A stretch of DNA of 8,076 nucleotides, from the NCBI GenBank assembly GCA_031370485.1, contig JANMQK010000104.1:1-8076 (forward strand), written 5' to 3'. The stretch's first letter is position 1; the number at the start of each line of letters is the position of its first letter. The DNA is from JANMQK01 sp031370485 (lineage in GTDB: Bacteria; Acidobacteriota; Polarisedimenticolia; Gp22-AA2). Both the position numbers and the translations under genes were made by a program. The notes below the pieces were generated by a model. It was not told the DNA's origin. It made no database searches and saw only the letters and a list, made by a program, of their open reading frames with translations. Positions 1 to 6,518 of the stretch are shown here, piece after piece.

Positions 1-281
1 ATTTCGTCGTGGTGATCAACGCCGAGAAGGTGCACCTGACGGGCAAAAAGCTCGAAGACAAGATGTACCGCTGGCACACCGGCTATCCCGGAGGCCTCAA
101 GCAGGTTCCCGCGGGCAGGATGCTCAGGGAGCGGCCCAAACGTCTCATCGAGTGGTCGGTGAAGGGGATGCTGCCGAAGGGCAGTCTCGGCCGCCGGATG
201 GGCATGAAGCTGAAGACATACGTCGGACCGGAACATCCCCACGAGGCCCAGAAACCCGAGAAGGTCACAATCCCCGATTAG
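1..281 (+). CDS. rplM: Large ribosomal subunit protein L13 (3' part only)
   Basis: This is the C-terminal part of L13, an early-assembling 23S rRNA-binding protein of the 50S subunit. The start lies off the left edge. The open frame enters at position 3 and gives 92 residues before TAG at 279-281. Recognisable family segments, in order, are VINAEKVHLTGKK, the YRWHTGYPGGLK stretch (E. coli has YYHHTGHIGGIK), the VKGMLPKGSLGRRM core and the LKTYVGPEHPHEAQKP tail. The normal C-terminus is present, so only about the first 50 residues are missing. rpsI follows after 22 nt, the usual rplM-rpsI pairing, which implies one transcript. Nothing looks damaged. Confidence 0.97.
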   Translation, partial: FVVVINAEKVHLTGKKLEDKMYRWHTGYPGGLKQVPAGRMLRERPKRLIEWSVKGMLPKGSLGRRMGMKLKTYVGPEHPHEAQKPEKVTIPD

Positions 282-303
282 CGGGGAGCGAGGGACGCAA
301 GCG

Positions 304-696
304 ATGGCGGTGGCTCAGTACTACGCGACAGGCCGGCGGAAAACATCGACGGCGCGGGTCTATCTCAGGCCCGGCGCGGGAGCGATGGTGGTGAATCGGC
401 GGGCCTCCGAGGCTTATTTCCACACTGACGCCATACGCCGCCTGGCGAAAGAGCCCCTGACCTTCGTTTCGCTGCAGGACAAGTTCGACGTTCTCGTGAA
501 CGTCTCGGGCGGCGGCGAAGCAGGGCAGGCCGGGGCTGTCCGGCACGGCATAGCGCGCGCCCTCGTGCTGTTCGACCCCGCGCTCAGGCCCAAACTGAAG
601 GAAGCGGGGCTCCTGACCCGGGATCCCCGCGTCAAGGAGCGGAAGAAATACGGCCAGCGTGGAGCGCGGGCCAGGTTCCAGTTCTCTAAGAGATAG
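304..696 (+). CDS. rpsI: Small ribosomal subunit protein S9
   Basis: S9 is a 30S head protein whose C-terminal tail reaches towards the P-site tRNA. The product is 130 aa, the same length as the E. coli protein. Visible signatures are YYATGRRKTSTARVYLRPG near the N-terminus, VNVSGGGEAGQAGAVRHGIARAL in the middle, and a basic C-terminus ending RARFQFSKR. The final SKR matches the conserved tail that contacts tRNA. The ATG at 304 is preceded by a purine-rich GAGCGAGGGA stretch (287-296) that can act as a ribosome binding site. The gene sits 22 nt after rplM and 20 nt before rpsB, so the three are almost certainly co-transcribed. Confidence 0.98.
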   Translation: MAVAQYYATGRRKTSTARVYLRPGAGAMVVNRRASEAYFHTDAIRRLAKEPLTFVSLQDKFDVLVNVSGGGEAGQAGAVRHGIARALVLFDPALRPKLKEAGLLTRDPRVKERKKYGQRGARARFQFSKR

Positions 697-705
697 ACTC
701 GGAAT

Positions 706-711
706 AGGAGG
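706..711 (+). promoter_or_regulatory. Strong Shine-Dalgarno site selecting the TTG start of rpsB
   Basis: A perfect AGGAGG lies 5 nt before TTG at 717. The next in-frame ATG, at 732, would be 20 nt away, which is too far. The peptide made from the TTG start ([20 protein letters not shown]) aligns end to end with the known S2 N-terminus (E. coli [20 protein letters not shown]). Spacing and homology therefore agree on TTG. Confidence 0.85.
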
Positions 712-716
712 AGCAC

Positions 717-1682
717 TTGCCGGCAGTCAACATGAAAGAGCTACTGGAGGCGGGGGTCCACTTCGGACACCAGACGAAGCGCTGGAACCCGAAGATGCGC
801 CCGTTCATCTTCGGCCAGAGGAACGGCATCTACATCATCAACCTCCAGAAGACCGTCATGAAGCTCCGCGAGGCCCTCGATTTCGTCCAGAAGATGTCGA
901 GCCAGGGCAAGACGGTGCTCTTCGTCGGCACCAAGAGGCAGGCGCAGGAGGTGGTTGCCGAGGAAGCCACCCGGGTCGGGATGCCGTTCGTCAACCAGCG
1001 CTGGCTCGGCGGCACCCTGACGAATTTCCGGACCATCAAGAAGCGCATCGAGCGCCTGCGCTGGCTCGAAAACTTCCTGGAAAATCCCGTCGAAGGACGT
1101 TACACGAAGAAAGAGCTCCTGGTCCTGGGCAAGGAGCGCGTCAAGCTTGCCAAGGTGCTGACCGGGATCAAGACCATGGACCGGCTGCCCGAGGTCCTCT
1201 TCGTGATCGACCCCAATAAAGAGCACATCGCGGTTCTCGAGGCGCGCAAGCTCGACATCCCTGTCGTGGGGGTCGTGGACACCAATTGCGACCCCGACAA
1301 CATCGCGTTCCCGATTCCCGGGAACGACGACGCCATCAGGGCCATCAAGCTCTTCACGTCCCGGACCGCCGATGCAATCCTGGAAGGACGGGCTCTTTAC
1401 GAGAAGCAGCACGCCGAGCAGGAGCCCGAGGAAGCGGCCCTGGCGGCGGGCGGGGAAACGGTCGTCATGACGCAGCCCGGCGGCGACGAGGGGTCGCGGG
1501 GCGCGGCCCGCCGGATGCCCGGGGCCGAAGCGCGCCGGGTTCCCCCGCGCCGGAAGACCTCCCCGCGGGGTCCCGGCGGTGATGGGGTGGACGCCCCGGC
1601 TCCCGTGGAGGGCCAGGTCGAAGCGGAAGGGGACGCCGAGCATCTCGCCCCGGCCCCCGGTGGTCCGACCGCCACCGAGTAG
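717..1682 (+). CDS. rpsB: Small ribosomal subunit protein S2 with a long C-terminal extension
   Basis: S2 binds the 30S subunit between head and body and is needed for S1 attachment in bacteria that use S1. The core runs from residue 1 to about 237 with normal motifs: [16 protein letters not shown] (12-27), the [12 protein letters not shown] signature (93-104), DTNCDPD (188-194) and the following [11 protein letters not shown]. The usual protein ends near residue 240, but this reading frame continues to 321. The extra ~80 residues are low in complexity, rich in Gly, Pro, Ala, Arg and Glu, with a basic middle ([16 protein letters not shown]) and a more acidic Pro/Ala-rich end. Extended S2 tails occur in several phyla, so this may be genuine. 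A frameshift near 1430 that read through a former spacer is the alternative. The gene starts with TTG behind a perfect Shine-Dalgarno. Only 20 nt separate it from rpsI, so there is no room for the long S2-responsive leader known before rpsB in other bacteria. Confidence 0.96.
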   Translation: [321 protein letters not shown]

Positions 1683-1721
1683 ACCGTCCCGCCCGACGCA
1701 ACCGCACGCCCCAACGCATCC

Positions 1722-1744
1722 CCCGGTCGCGCCGGGAGCGGCGC
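1722..1744 (+). other. Two overlapping, mutually exclusive hairpins upstream of tsf
   Basis: The 81-nt rpsB-tsf gap (1683-1763) is C-rich. It contains CCCGG (1722-1726) facing CCGGG (1732-1736), and also GCGCC (1729-1733) facing GGCGC (1740-1744). The two stems share bases, so only one can form at a time. They end 9 nt before the GAGGAG ribosome binding site of tsf (1753-1758). There is no T-run, so this is not a terminator. In such GC-rich DNA short stems arise easily by chance, hence the low confidence in a regulatory role. Confidence 0.25.
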
Positions 1745-1763
1745 GCACGCACGAGGAGACACG

Positions 1764-2393
1764 ATGGACATCAACGCATCGATGGTGAAGGAGCTTCGCG
1801 ACCTGAGCGGCGCGCCGATGATGGACTGCAAGTCGGCGCTCGTCGCAGCCAAGGGCGATCTGGACGCCGCGCACAAGATTCTCCGCCAGAAGGGGCAGGC
1901 GGCGGCCGCCAAGCGCTCGGCGAAAGCGACCTCCGAGGGGGCCGTCGGCTCCTATATCCACGGCGGAGGGAGGATCGGGGTTCTCCTGGAAATCAACTGC
2001 GAGACTGATTTCGTGGCGCGGACCGCCGACTTCCAGACCCTGACGAAGGACCTGTCGATGCACATCGCCGCGTCCGAGCCGCGCTTCGTCGACCGCAACG
2101 AGGTCACCGAGGATATCCTGAAGGACGAGAAGGAGATCTACAGCCAGCAGGCCCGGGCGACCGGGAAGCCGGATGCCGTCGTCGAGAAGATCGTCACGGG
2201 CAAGATGGAGAAGTTCTACCAGGAGTTCTGCCTGCTGGAGCAGCCGTTCGTCAAGGATCCCAATGTTTCCGTGCGTGACCTTATCCAGGCCGTGATCGTC
2301 AGGACGGGCGAGAACATCCGGGTGAAGCGGTTCGCGCGGTTCGTCCTGGGACAGGACGACGGCCGCCGGACGACGGGCAACACCACCCGCTAA
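1764..2393 (+). CDS. tsf: Elongation factor Ts
   Basis: EF-Ts is the guanine nucleotide exchange factor that regenerates EF-Tu-GTP. The N-terminal UBA-like segment carries the family signature ELRDLSGAPMMDCKSAL (10-26). The second signature, NCETDFVART (78-87), corresponds to the conserved TDFVA contact with EF-Tu (T81, D82, F83). At 209 aa it belongs to the shorter EF-Ts class rather than the ~280-aa E. coli type. The C-terminal half (FCLLEQPFVKDPNVSV and IRVKRFARF) also fits the family. The ATG at 1764 has GAGGAG (1753-1758) 5 nt upstream. The last ~14 residues (GQDDGRRTTGNTTR) are a polar tail of no known role. Its partner gene, tuf, lies on the same strand at the right edge of the window. 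Confidence 0.98.
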   Translation: MDINASMVKELRDLSGAPMMDCKSALVAAKGDLDAAHKILRQKGQAAAAKRSAKATSEGAVGSYIHGGGRIGVLLEINCETDFVARTADFQTLTKDLSMHIAASEPRFVDRNEVTEDILKDEKEIYSQQARATGKPDAVVEKIVTGKMEKFYQEFCLLEQPFVKDPNVSVRDLIQAVIVRTGENIRVKRFARFVLGQDDGRRTTGNTTR

Positions 2394-2418
2394 AAGGTCG
2401 CCAAGCGGCGGAGATCGT

Positions 2419-3138
2419 GTGGCCGGCCAACCGAGGTACCGCAGGATCCTGCTGAAGCTCTCGGGCGAGGCCCTCATGGGGTCGCGCGCCTTCGGCCTCG
2501 ATCCCGACGTCGTCTCGCGGATCGCCGGCGAAGTCAAGGAAATCCACGGGCTGGGTGTCGAGGTCGCCATGGTCATCGGCGGCGGGAACATCTACCGGGG
2601 GCTCTCGGCGGAGACCGAGGGTGTCGACCGCGTGACGGGCGACAACATGGGGATGCTCGCCACAGTCATCAACTCGCTCGCGGTCCAGGACGCGCTTGAA
2701 AAGCAGGGCGTCAGCACCCGCGTGCTCTCGGCCATCGAAATCCGCCAGGTTGCCGAGCCCTTCATCCGCCGCCGTGCGCTCCGCCACCTGGAGAAAGGCC
2801 GCGTGATCATCATCGCGGCGGGCACCGGGAATCCCTACTTCACGACCGACAGTGCGGCCGCCCTGCGGGCGATGGAGGTCAAGGCCGAGGTGCTCCTCAA
2901 GGCCACGCAGGTGGACGGCGTTTATTCCGCCGATCCTAAAAAGAGCGCCAAGGCCGAGCGGTACCAGGAGATCACCTACCAGGAGGTCCTGGAGAAGGGG
3001 CTCAAGGTCATGGACGCGACCGCGATCTCCCTGTGCATGGACAACCGCATGCCGATAGTGATTTTCAGCCTTTCAACCCGGGGTAACATCAAGCGCGTCG
3101 TCCTCGGAGAGAAGATCGGTTCGATCGTGAAGGAGTGA
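2419..3138 (+). CDS. pyrH: UMP kinase (uridylate kinase)
   Basis: PyrH phosphorylates UMP to UDP using ATP. It is a hexameric member of the amino acid kinase fold and unrelated to eukaryotic UMP/CMP kinases. The 239-aa product matches the usual length (E. coli 241). Visible motifs are KLSGE (13-17, phosphate binding), GGGNIYRG (54-61), the GDNMGMLAT segment of the UMP/GTP region, GTGNPYFTTD (135-144, UMP binding) and KATQVDGVYSADP (161-173, ATP binding). The start is GTG at 2419 with GGAG (2410-2413) 5 nt upstream. Only 25 nt separate it from tsf. Its stop codon overlaps the frr ribosome binding region, so frr translation is probably coupled. No key motif is missing. Confidence 0.98.
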   Translation: MAGQPRYRRILLKLSGEALMGSRAFGLDPDVVSRIAGEVKEIHGLGVEVAMVIGGGNIYRGLSAETEGVDRVTGDNMGMLATVINSLAVQDALEKQGVSTRVLSAIEIRQVAEPFIRRRALRHLEKGRVIIIAAGTGNPYFTTDSAAALRAMEVKAEVLLKATQVDGVYSADPKKSAKAERYQEITYQEVLEKGLKVMDATAISLCMDNRMPIVIFSLSTRGNIKRVVLGEKIGSIVKE

Positions 3139-3142
3139 TCCC

Positions 3143-3703
3143 ATGCCCCTCAGCACCATCCTGGCCCAGGCCCAGAAAAAGATGCACGACACGGTGGAGC
3201 ACACCCGCCGGGAGCTGGCGACGATAAGGACCGGCAGAGCCTCGCTGGCCATCCTCGAGGGGGTTACCGTCGAGTACTACGGGACGCCGACTCCCCTGCA
3301 GCAGGTCTGCACGCTGACCATCCCGGAGCCGACCCTCATCGTGGCGCAGCCCTGGGACATATCGCTGATCGGCAAGATCGAGAAGGCAATCCAGTCCTCG
3401 AACCTGGGGCTGAATCCCGCCAACGACGGCAAGGTCGTCCGCATCCCGATCCCCGCCCTCACCGAGGAGCGGCGCAAGCAGCTGGCGAAGAAGGTCCACG
3501 AGATCGCCGAGCAGGGCCGCACGGCGATCCGCCTGGAGCGGCGTGACGCCAACGAGGCCTGCAAGAAGCTGTTGAAGGACAAGACGATCTCCGAGGACGA
3601 GGAGAAGCACGGCATCACGGAAATCCAGAAGATGACCGACCAGCACATAAAGCATGTCGACGACCTGTCGAAGCACAAGGAAGAAGATCTCCTGAAGGTT
3701 TGA
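3143..3703 (+). CDS. frr: Ribosome recycling factor
   Basis: RRF acts with EF-G to split the post-termination ribosome. The 186-aa product is the normal length (185 in E. coli). The helical domain carries the RTGRAS signature. The following EYYGTPTPLQQVCTLTIPEP stretch marks the small beta domain, and IPIPALTEERRKQLAKKV returns to the helical bundle. The charged C-terminal helix includes a DDLSKHKEEDLLKV end. The ATG at 3143 is 4 nt after the pyrH stop, and its GGAG (3132-3135) sits within the last pyrH codons, which points to coupling. In many bacteria uppS and cdsA follow frr; here ispD follows instead. Confidence 0.98.
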   Translation: MPLSTILAQAQKKMHDTVEHTRRELATIRTGRASLAILEGVTVEYYGTPTPLQQVCTLTIPEPTLIVAQPWDISLIGKIEKAIQSSNLGLNPANDGKVVRIPIPALTEERRKQLAKKVHEIAEQGRTAIRLERRDANEACKKLLKDKTISEDEEKHGITEIQKMTDQHIKHVDDLSKHKEEDLLKV

Positions 3704-3711
3704 CACTCCGC

Positions 3712-3735
3712 CACCGCGCGCCGGCCCGGGCGGTG
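3712..3735 (+). other. Inverted repeat in the frr-ispD gap
   Basis: The 43-nt gap (3704-3746) contains CACCGC (3712-3717) facing GCGGTG (3730-3735) across a 12-nt G/C loop that can itself fold (CCG/CGG). It is followed by CCGAAAGACAG with no T-run, so it does not look like an intrinsic terminator. It could be a processing or stability element at the boundary between the translation genes and ispDF, or a chance product of base composition. Confidence 0.3.
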
Positions 3736-3746
3736 CCGAAAGACAG

Positions 3747-4445
3747 ATGAACGTGACAGCCCTCATTGTCGCCGCGGGACGCGGTGTCCGCCTGGGTGGT
3801 CTCCGCCCCAAGGCCTACGTGACGCTCGGCGGCGAGACGATCCTGGCCCGCGCCGTCGCCGCCTTCGCGGGACACCCGGAAGTAAACCAGGTCGTGGTGG
3901 TCGCGGAGGACCCCGACGAGGCCAGGAAGGCGCTGGTGCGGGTGGCTCCCGGCGCGCTTGTCGTGCGGGGGGGCGCCGAGCGGCAGGACTCGGTGCGCCT
4001 CGGCCTGGAGGCGGTGCCCGGGGAAGGGCTGGTGCTCGTCCATGACGCCGCCCGCCCCCTGGTCGAAGCCGACCTCATCGACGCGGTCATCCAGGCTGCC
4101 TCGCGGGACGGCGCCGCGATCCCGGTCATCCGCGCCTCCGATACGGTCAAGCGGCTAGGCGCGGACGGGACCGTCGCCGCCACGGTCCCGCGCGACAACC
4201 TGGGGCTGGCGCAGACGCCGCAGGGATTCCGGGTCGAGATCCTTCGCGAGGCCTGCGAGGCGGCGCTTCGGGATCGTTTTTTCGGGACCGACGACTCGAG
4301 TCTGGTGGAACGGCTGGGACGGCGGGTGACTACCGTGCCCGGTTCGGAGAGGAACATCAAGATCACGGTGGAGCGGGACCTCGCGATTGCCGAGGCGCTT
4401 CTGAGCGCCCGGCCCGGAATACGGAGCGACCTTGGCCCCTCGTAA
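3747..4445 (+). CDS. ispD: 2-C-methyl-D-erythritol 4-phosphate cytidylyltransferase
   Basis: IspD transfers CMP from CTP to 2-C-methyl-D-erythritol 4-phosphate, the third step of the MEP isoprenoid pathway. The 232-aa product matches family length (E. coli 236). The N-terminal nucleotide loop ALIVAAGRGVRLGGLRPKAY (5-24) contains R15 and K22, aligned with catalytic Arg20 and Lys27 of E. coli. Further motifs are VHDAARP (98-104), the QTPQGF loop (156-161), GTDD (180-183) and NIKIT (203-207), where K205 fits E. coli Lys213. The ATG at 3747 lacks a clear Shine-Dalgarno (only a weak GAAAGA upstream), so its translation may be modest or depend on upstream ribosomes. Its end overlaps the ispF start by 14 nt. 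The adjacent ispD-ispF pairing is common in bacteria, as separate genes or fused as ispDF. Confidence 0.97.
   Translation: MNVTALIVAAGRGVRLGGLRPKAYVTLGGETILARAVAAFAGHPEVNQVVVVAEDPDEARKALVRVAPGALVVRGGAERQDSVRLGLEAVPGEGLVLVHDAARPLVEADLIDAVIQAASRDGAAIPVIRASDTVKRLGADGTVAATVPRDNLGLAQTPQGFRVEILREACEAALRDRFFGTDDSSLVERLGRRVTTVPGSERNIKITVERDLAIAEALLSARPGIRSDLGPS
4423..4426 (+). promoter_or_regulatory. Shine-Dalgarno site supporting the TTG start of ispF
   Basis: GGAG lies inside the ispD coding end, 5 nt before TTG at 4432. Between this TTG and the invariant DVH metal site of IspF there is no other ATG, GTG or TTG in frame that leaves the first strand intact; the next GTG encodes the V of DVH itself. 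TTG 4432 is therefore the latest workable standard start. Confidence 0.65.
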
Positions 4446-5034
4446 GCGCGCCGCGGCGGGACGCCCCCTGCTCCGCCCGGGCTTCCGGATAGGCGTTGGG
4501 ATCGACGTGCATCCTTTCGAGCCGGGGCGGGCCCTCGTGCTCGGCGGCGTCAGGGTCGAGCATCATCGCGGGCTCGCGGGGCACTCCGACGCCGATGTCC
4601 TGGCGCACGCGGTGTGCGATGCGATCCTGGGAGCCCTGGCGCTGCCCGACCTGGGCTCGCGCTTCAGGGACGACGACCCGAGACACGCCGGGCGCTCGAG
4701 TCTCGAGTTCCTCTCCGAGGCCGCGGCGGAGGCCAGGCGGCACGGCTACTCGATCGTCAACGTCGACGCCGTCGTCCTGGCCGAGACGCCTTCCCTGAAA
4801 GAGCACCTTCCGGCCATGCGGGAGAAACTGGGCCGCGCGCTCGGCTGCTCCGGCGGGGCGATTGGCGTCAAGGCCAAGCACTGCGAGGGGCTGGGCGCGA
4901 TCGGGCGAGAGGAGGGGGTGATGGCCCAGGCGGTGGCGCTTCTCGGCAGGACGCCGGCGAGGGCGCGCAAGGCCCCGCCGCGCGGGGCCGCGGGGCGGAG
5001 GGCGTTGCGGCGATCGCGCGGAGGCGGGGGATGA
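4432..5034 (+). CDS. ispF: 2-C-methyl-D-erythritol 2,4-cyclodiphosphate synthase
   Basis: IspF cyclises CDP-methylerythritol 2-phosphate to methylerythritol cyclodiphosphate with release of CMP. It is a trimer with a metal ion in each active site. The metal ligands are present: D25 and H27 (GIDVHPF) and H59 (DVLAHAVCDA), equal to E. coli D8, H10 and H42 with a constant offset of 17. E152 and R159 match E135 and R142. Several usually conserved positions differ: R79 replaces the proline of the FPDTD segment (here FRDDD), H150 and C151 occupy the TT/TN positions of the phosphate-binding loop (here KAKHCEG), and E160 replaces the glycine of GRGEG. The 200-aa protein has about 17 extra N-terminal residues and a basic, Gly/Arg-rich C-terminal tail of about 25 residues, against roughly 159 aa for E. 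coli. It starts with TTG inside ispD, and its stop overlaps the gltX ATG. Confidence 0.94.
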   Translation: MAPRKRAAAGRPLLRPGFRIGVGIDVHPFEPGRALVLGGVRVEHHRGLAGHSDADVLAHAVCDAILGALALPDLGSRFRDDDPRHAGRSSLEFLSEAAAEARRHGYSIVNVDAVVLAETPSLKEHLPAMREKLGRALGCSGGAIGVKAKHCEGLGAIGREEGVMAQAVALLGRTPARARKAPPRGAAGRRALRRSRGGGG

Positions 5035-6518
5035 GCGGCGACCGGGTGCGCTTCGCACCTTCCCCCACGGGGGAACTGCACGTCGGCAACGCGCGGACGG
5101 CGCTCTTCAACTGGTTGCATGCGCGAGCGCACGGCGGGCAGTTCGTCCTGCGGATCGAGGACACCGACCTGAGCCGTTCGCAGCCGGAACATGAGGCGGG
5201 GCTGATCGAGGATCTGCGCTGGCTCGGCTTCGGCTGGGACGAGGGGATCGAGGAGGGTGGCGACCACGGCCCCTACCGCCAGTCCGAGCGGCTGATCGGC
5301 CGCGGCATGGGGTATCCCTGCTTCTGCCCGACCGCTCTCCTCGAGGAGGAACGCTCGGAGCAGCGCCGGGCAGGGCAGGCCTCGATCTACTCGGGGCGTT
5401 GCCGGGGAATCTCTCCCGCCGAGGCGGCGCGCCGGCGGTCCTCGGAGGAGGCGGCCATCCGGCTGAACGTTGCGGCGGCGGCGGGCGGGGACGACGCGGT
5501 TGTCTTCGACGATCTGGTGCACGGGACAATCCGCTTCCCGATCGGCCAGATCACCGACCCCGTACTTGTCCGGCGCGGCGGCTGGCCGTCCTACAACTTC
5601 GCCGTCGTTGTCGATGATCTCCTCATGCGGATTACCCACGTGATCCGCGGCGACGACCACCTCTCGAACACGCCGCGGCAGCTTCTGGTGTACAGGGCCC
5701 TCGAGGCTCCCGGCGTGCCGGCCTTCGCGCACCTGCCCCTCATCACCGGGGAAGGAGGAGCGCCCCTCAGCAAGCGCGAGGGAGCGACCTCGGTCGGCTG
5801 GTTCCGCGCCGAGGGGTACCCGCCCGAGGCGCTGGTGAATTACCTGGCCCTTCTCGGCTGGTCGCATCCGGCGGGCCAGGAGCTGCTCACGCCGGAGGAG
5901 CTTATCGCCGCGTTCGATCTGGGCAGGGTGTCCAGGGCACCCGCGATCTTCGACCGCCGCAAGCTCGACGCCCTGGCCGCGCGGCACATGGCGAAGATGC
6001 CCGCGGGGCGCCTTCAGGATCTTGCCGTGGGGCAGCTGCTGCGCGCCGGCAGGATCGGGACCGCGGTGTCGGCGACGACCCGGGAATGGATCGGCCGCGT
6101 GGTCATGATGTACGCCGACCGCCTGCCCAGGATGAGCGACCTGACGCGCGAGATCGGTCTTCTCCTCGATTTCAGCCCGGCGCAAAGTCTCTCCGATCCC
6201 GAGGTGTGCTCGACCCTCGAGGACCGGGCGGCGCGCGGAGTGATCGAGGCCGTCGTGGCCGCCCTCGGGAGCGCGCCGCTGACCGCCCCCCGCTTCCAGG
6301 AGGCGGCCGACCAGGTGCGGCGCCAGACCGGCGCGAAAGGGAGGGGGCTCTACCACCCGATCCGGATCGCCCTGACCGGGGCTGCGTCCGGTCCCGAGTT
6401 GATTCGGCTGCTTCCGTTGATCGACGAGGGGAGCCGCATCGGCCTGCCGGGCGGGGTCGTGGCCTGCGCCGACAGGGCGAGGGCGCTTCTGGCCGCCACC
6501 GTCGGGCCCCCCGCGTGA
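5031..6518 (+). CDS. gltX: Glutamyl-tRNA synthetase
   Basis: GltX charges tRNA-Glu and is a class I aminoacyl-tRNA synthetase. The 495-aa product is near the family norm (~470-490). The catalytic domain begins RFAPSPTGELHVGNARTALF (7-26), in which HVGN (17-20) is the HIGH motif. RIEDTD (41-46) is the glutamate-binding segment. The zinc-binding pattern of the E. coli type is present: C97-x-C99, Y120 and C124. VIRGDDHLSNTPRQ (205-218) and PLSKREGATS (245-254) follow. The latter is the KMSKS loop: K248 is kept, but the first lysine is replaced by proline. The remaining ~230 residues are the helical anticodon-binding domain. GluRS or the related GlnRS-like enzymes are the only candidates, and length and motifs favour GluRS. 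I cannot tell whether it also charges tRNA-Gln. The ATG overlaps the ispF stop (ATGA), with GGAGG (5020-5024) 6 nt upstream. Confidence 0.97.
   Translation: MSGDRVRFAPSPTGELHVGNARTALFNWLHARAHGGQFVLRIEDTDLSRSQPEHEAGLIEDLRWLGFGWDEGIEEGGDHGPYRQSERLIGRGMGYPCFCPTALLEEERSEQRRAGQASIYSGRCRGISPAEAARRRSSEEAAIRLNVAAAAGGDDAVVFDDLVHGTIRFPIGQITDPVLVRRGGWPSYNFAVVVDDLLMRITHVIRGDDHLSNTPRQLLVYRALEAPGVPAFAHLPLITGEGGAPLSKREGATSVGWFRAEGYPPEALVNYLALLGWSHPAGQELLTPEELIAAFDLGRVSRAPAIFDRRKLDALAARHMAKMPAGRLQDLAVGQLLRAGRIGTAVSATTREWIGRVVMMYADRLPRMSDLTREIGLLLDFSPAQSLSDPEVCSTLEDRAARGVIEAVVAALGSAPLTAPRFQEAADQVRRQTGAKGRGLYHPIRIALTGAASGPELIRLLPLIDEGSRIGLPGGVVACADRARALLAATVGPPA

Noticed and set aside
741..2591. 616-codon open frame on the - strand across rpsB, tsf and pyrH
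   Set aside because: It lies antisense to three unmistakable genes, has no recognisable motif, and is rich in Arg, Gly, Asp and Leu as expected from the complement of GC-rich codons.
4614..5030. In-frame upstream extension of gltX to an ATG at 4614
   Set aside because: It would overlap nearly all of ispF and has no GluRS homology. The family N-terminus starts at ATG 5031 with a good Shine-Dalgarno.
4746..6356. 536-codon open frame on the - strand across ispF and gltX
   Set aside because: Antisense shadow of gltX. The composition reflects third-position GC and there is no family signature.
6086..6514. Upstream in-frame extension of rlmB to an ATG at 6086
   Set aside because: The extension is Arg/Pro/Gly-rich noise inside gltX. 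Homology to RlmB starts at GTG 6515 (VSGVVCGYHAV).
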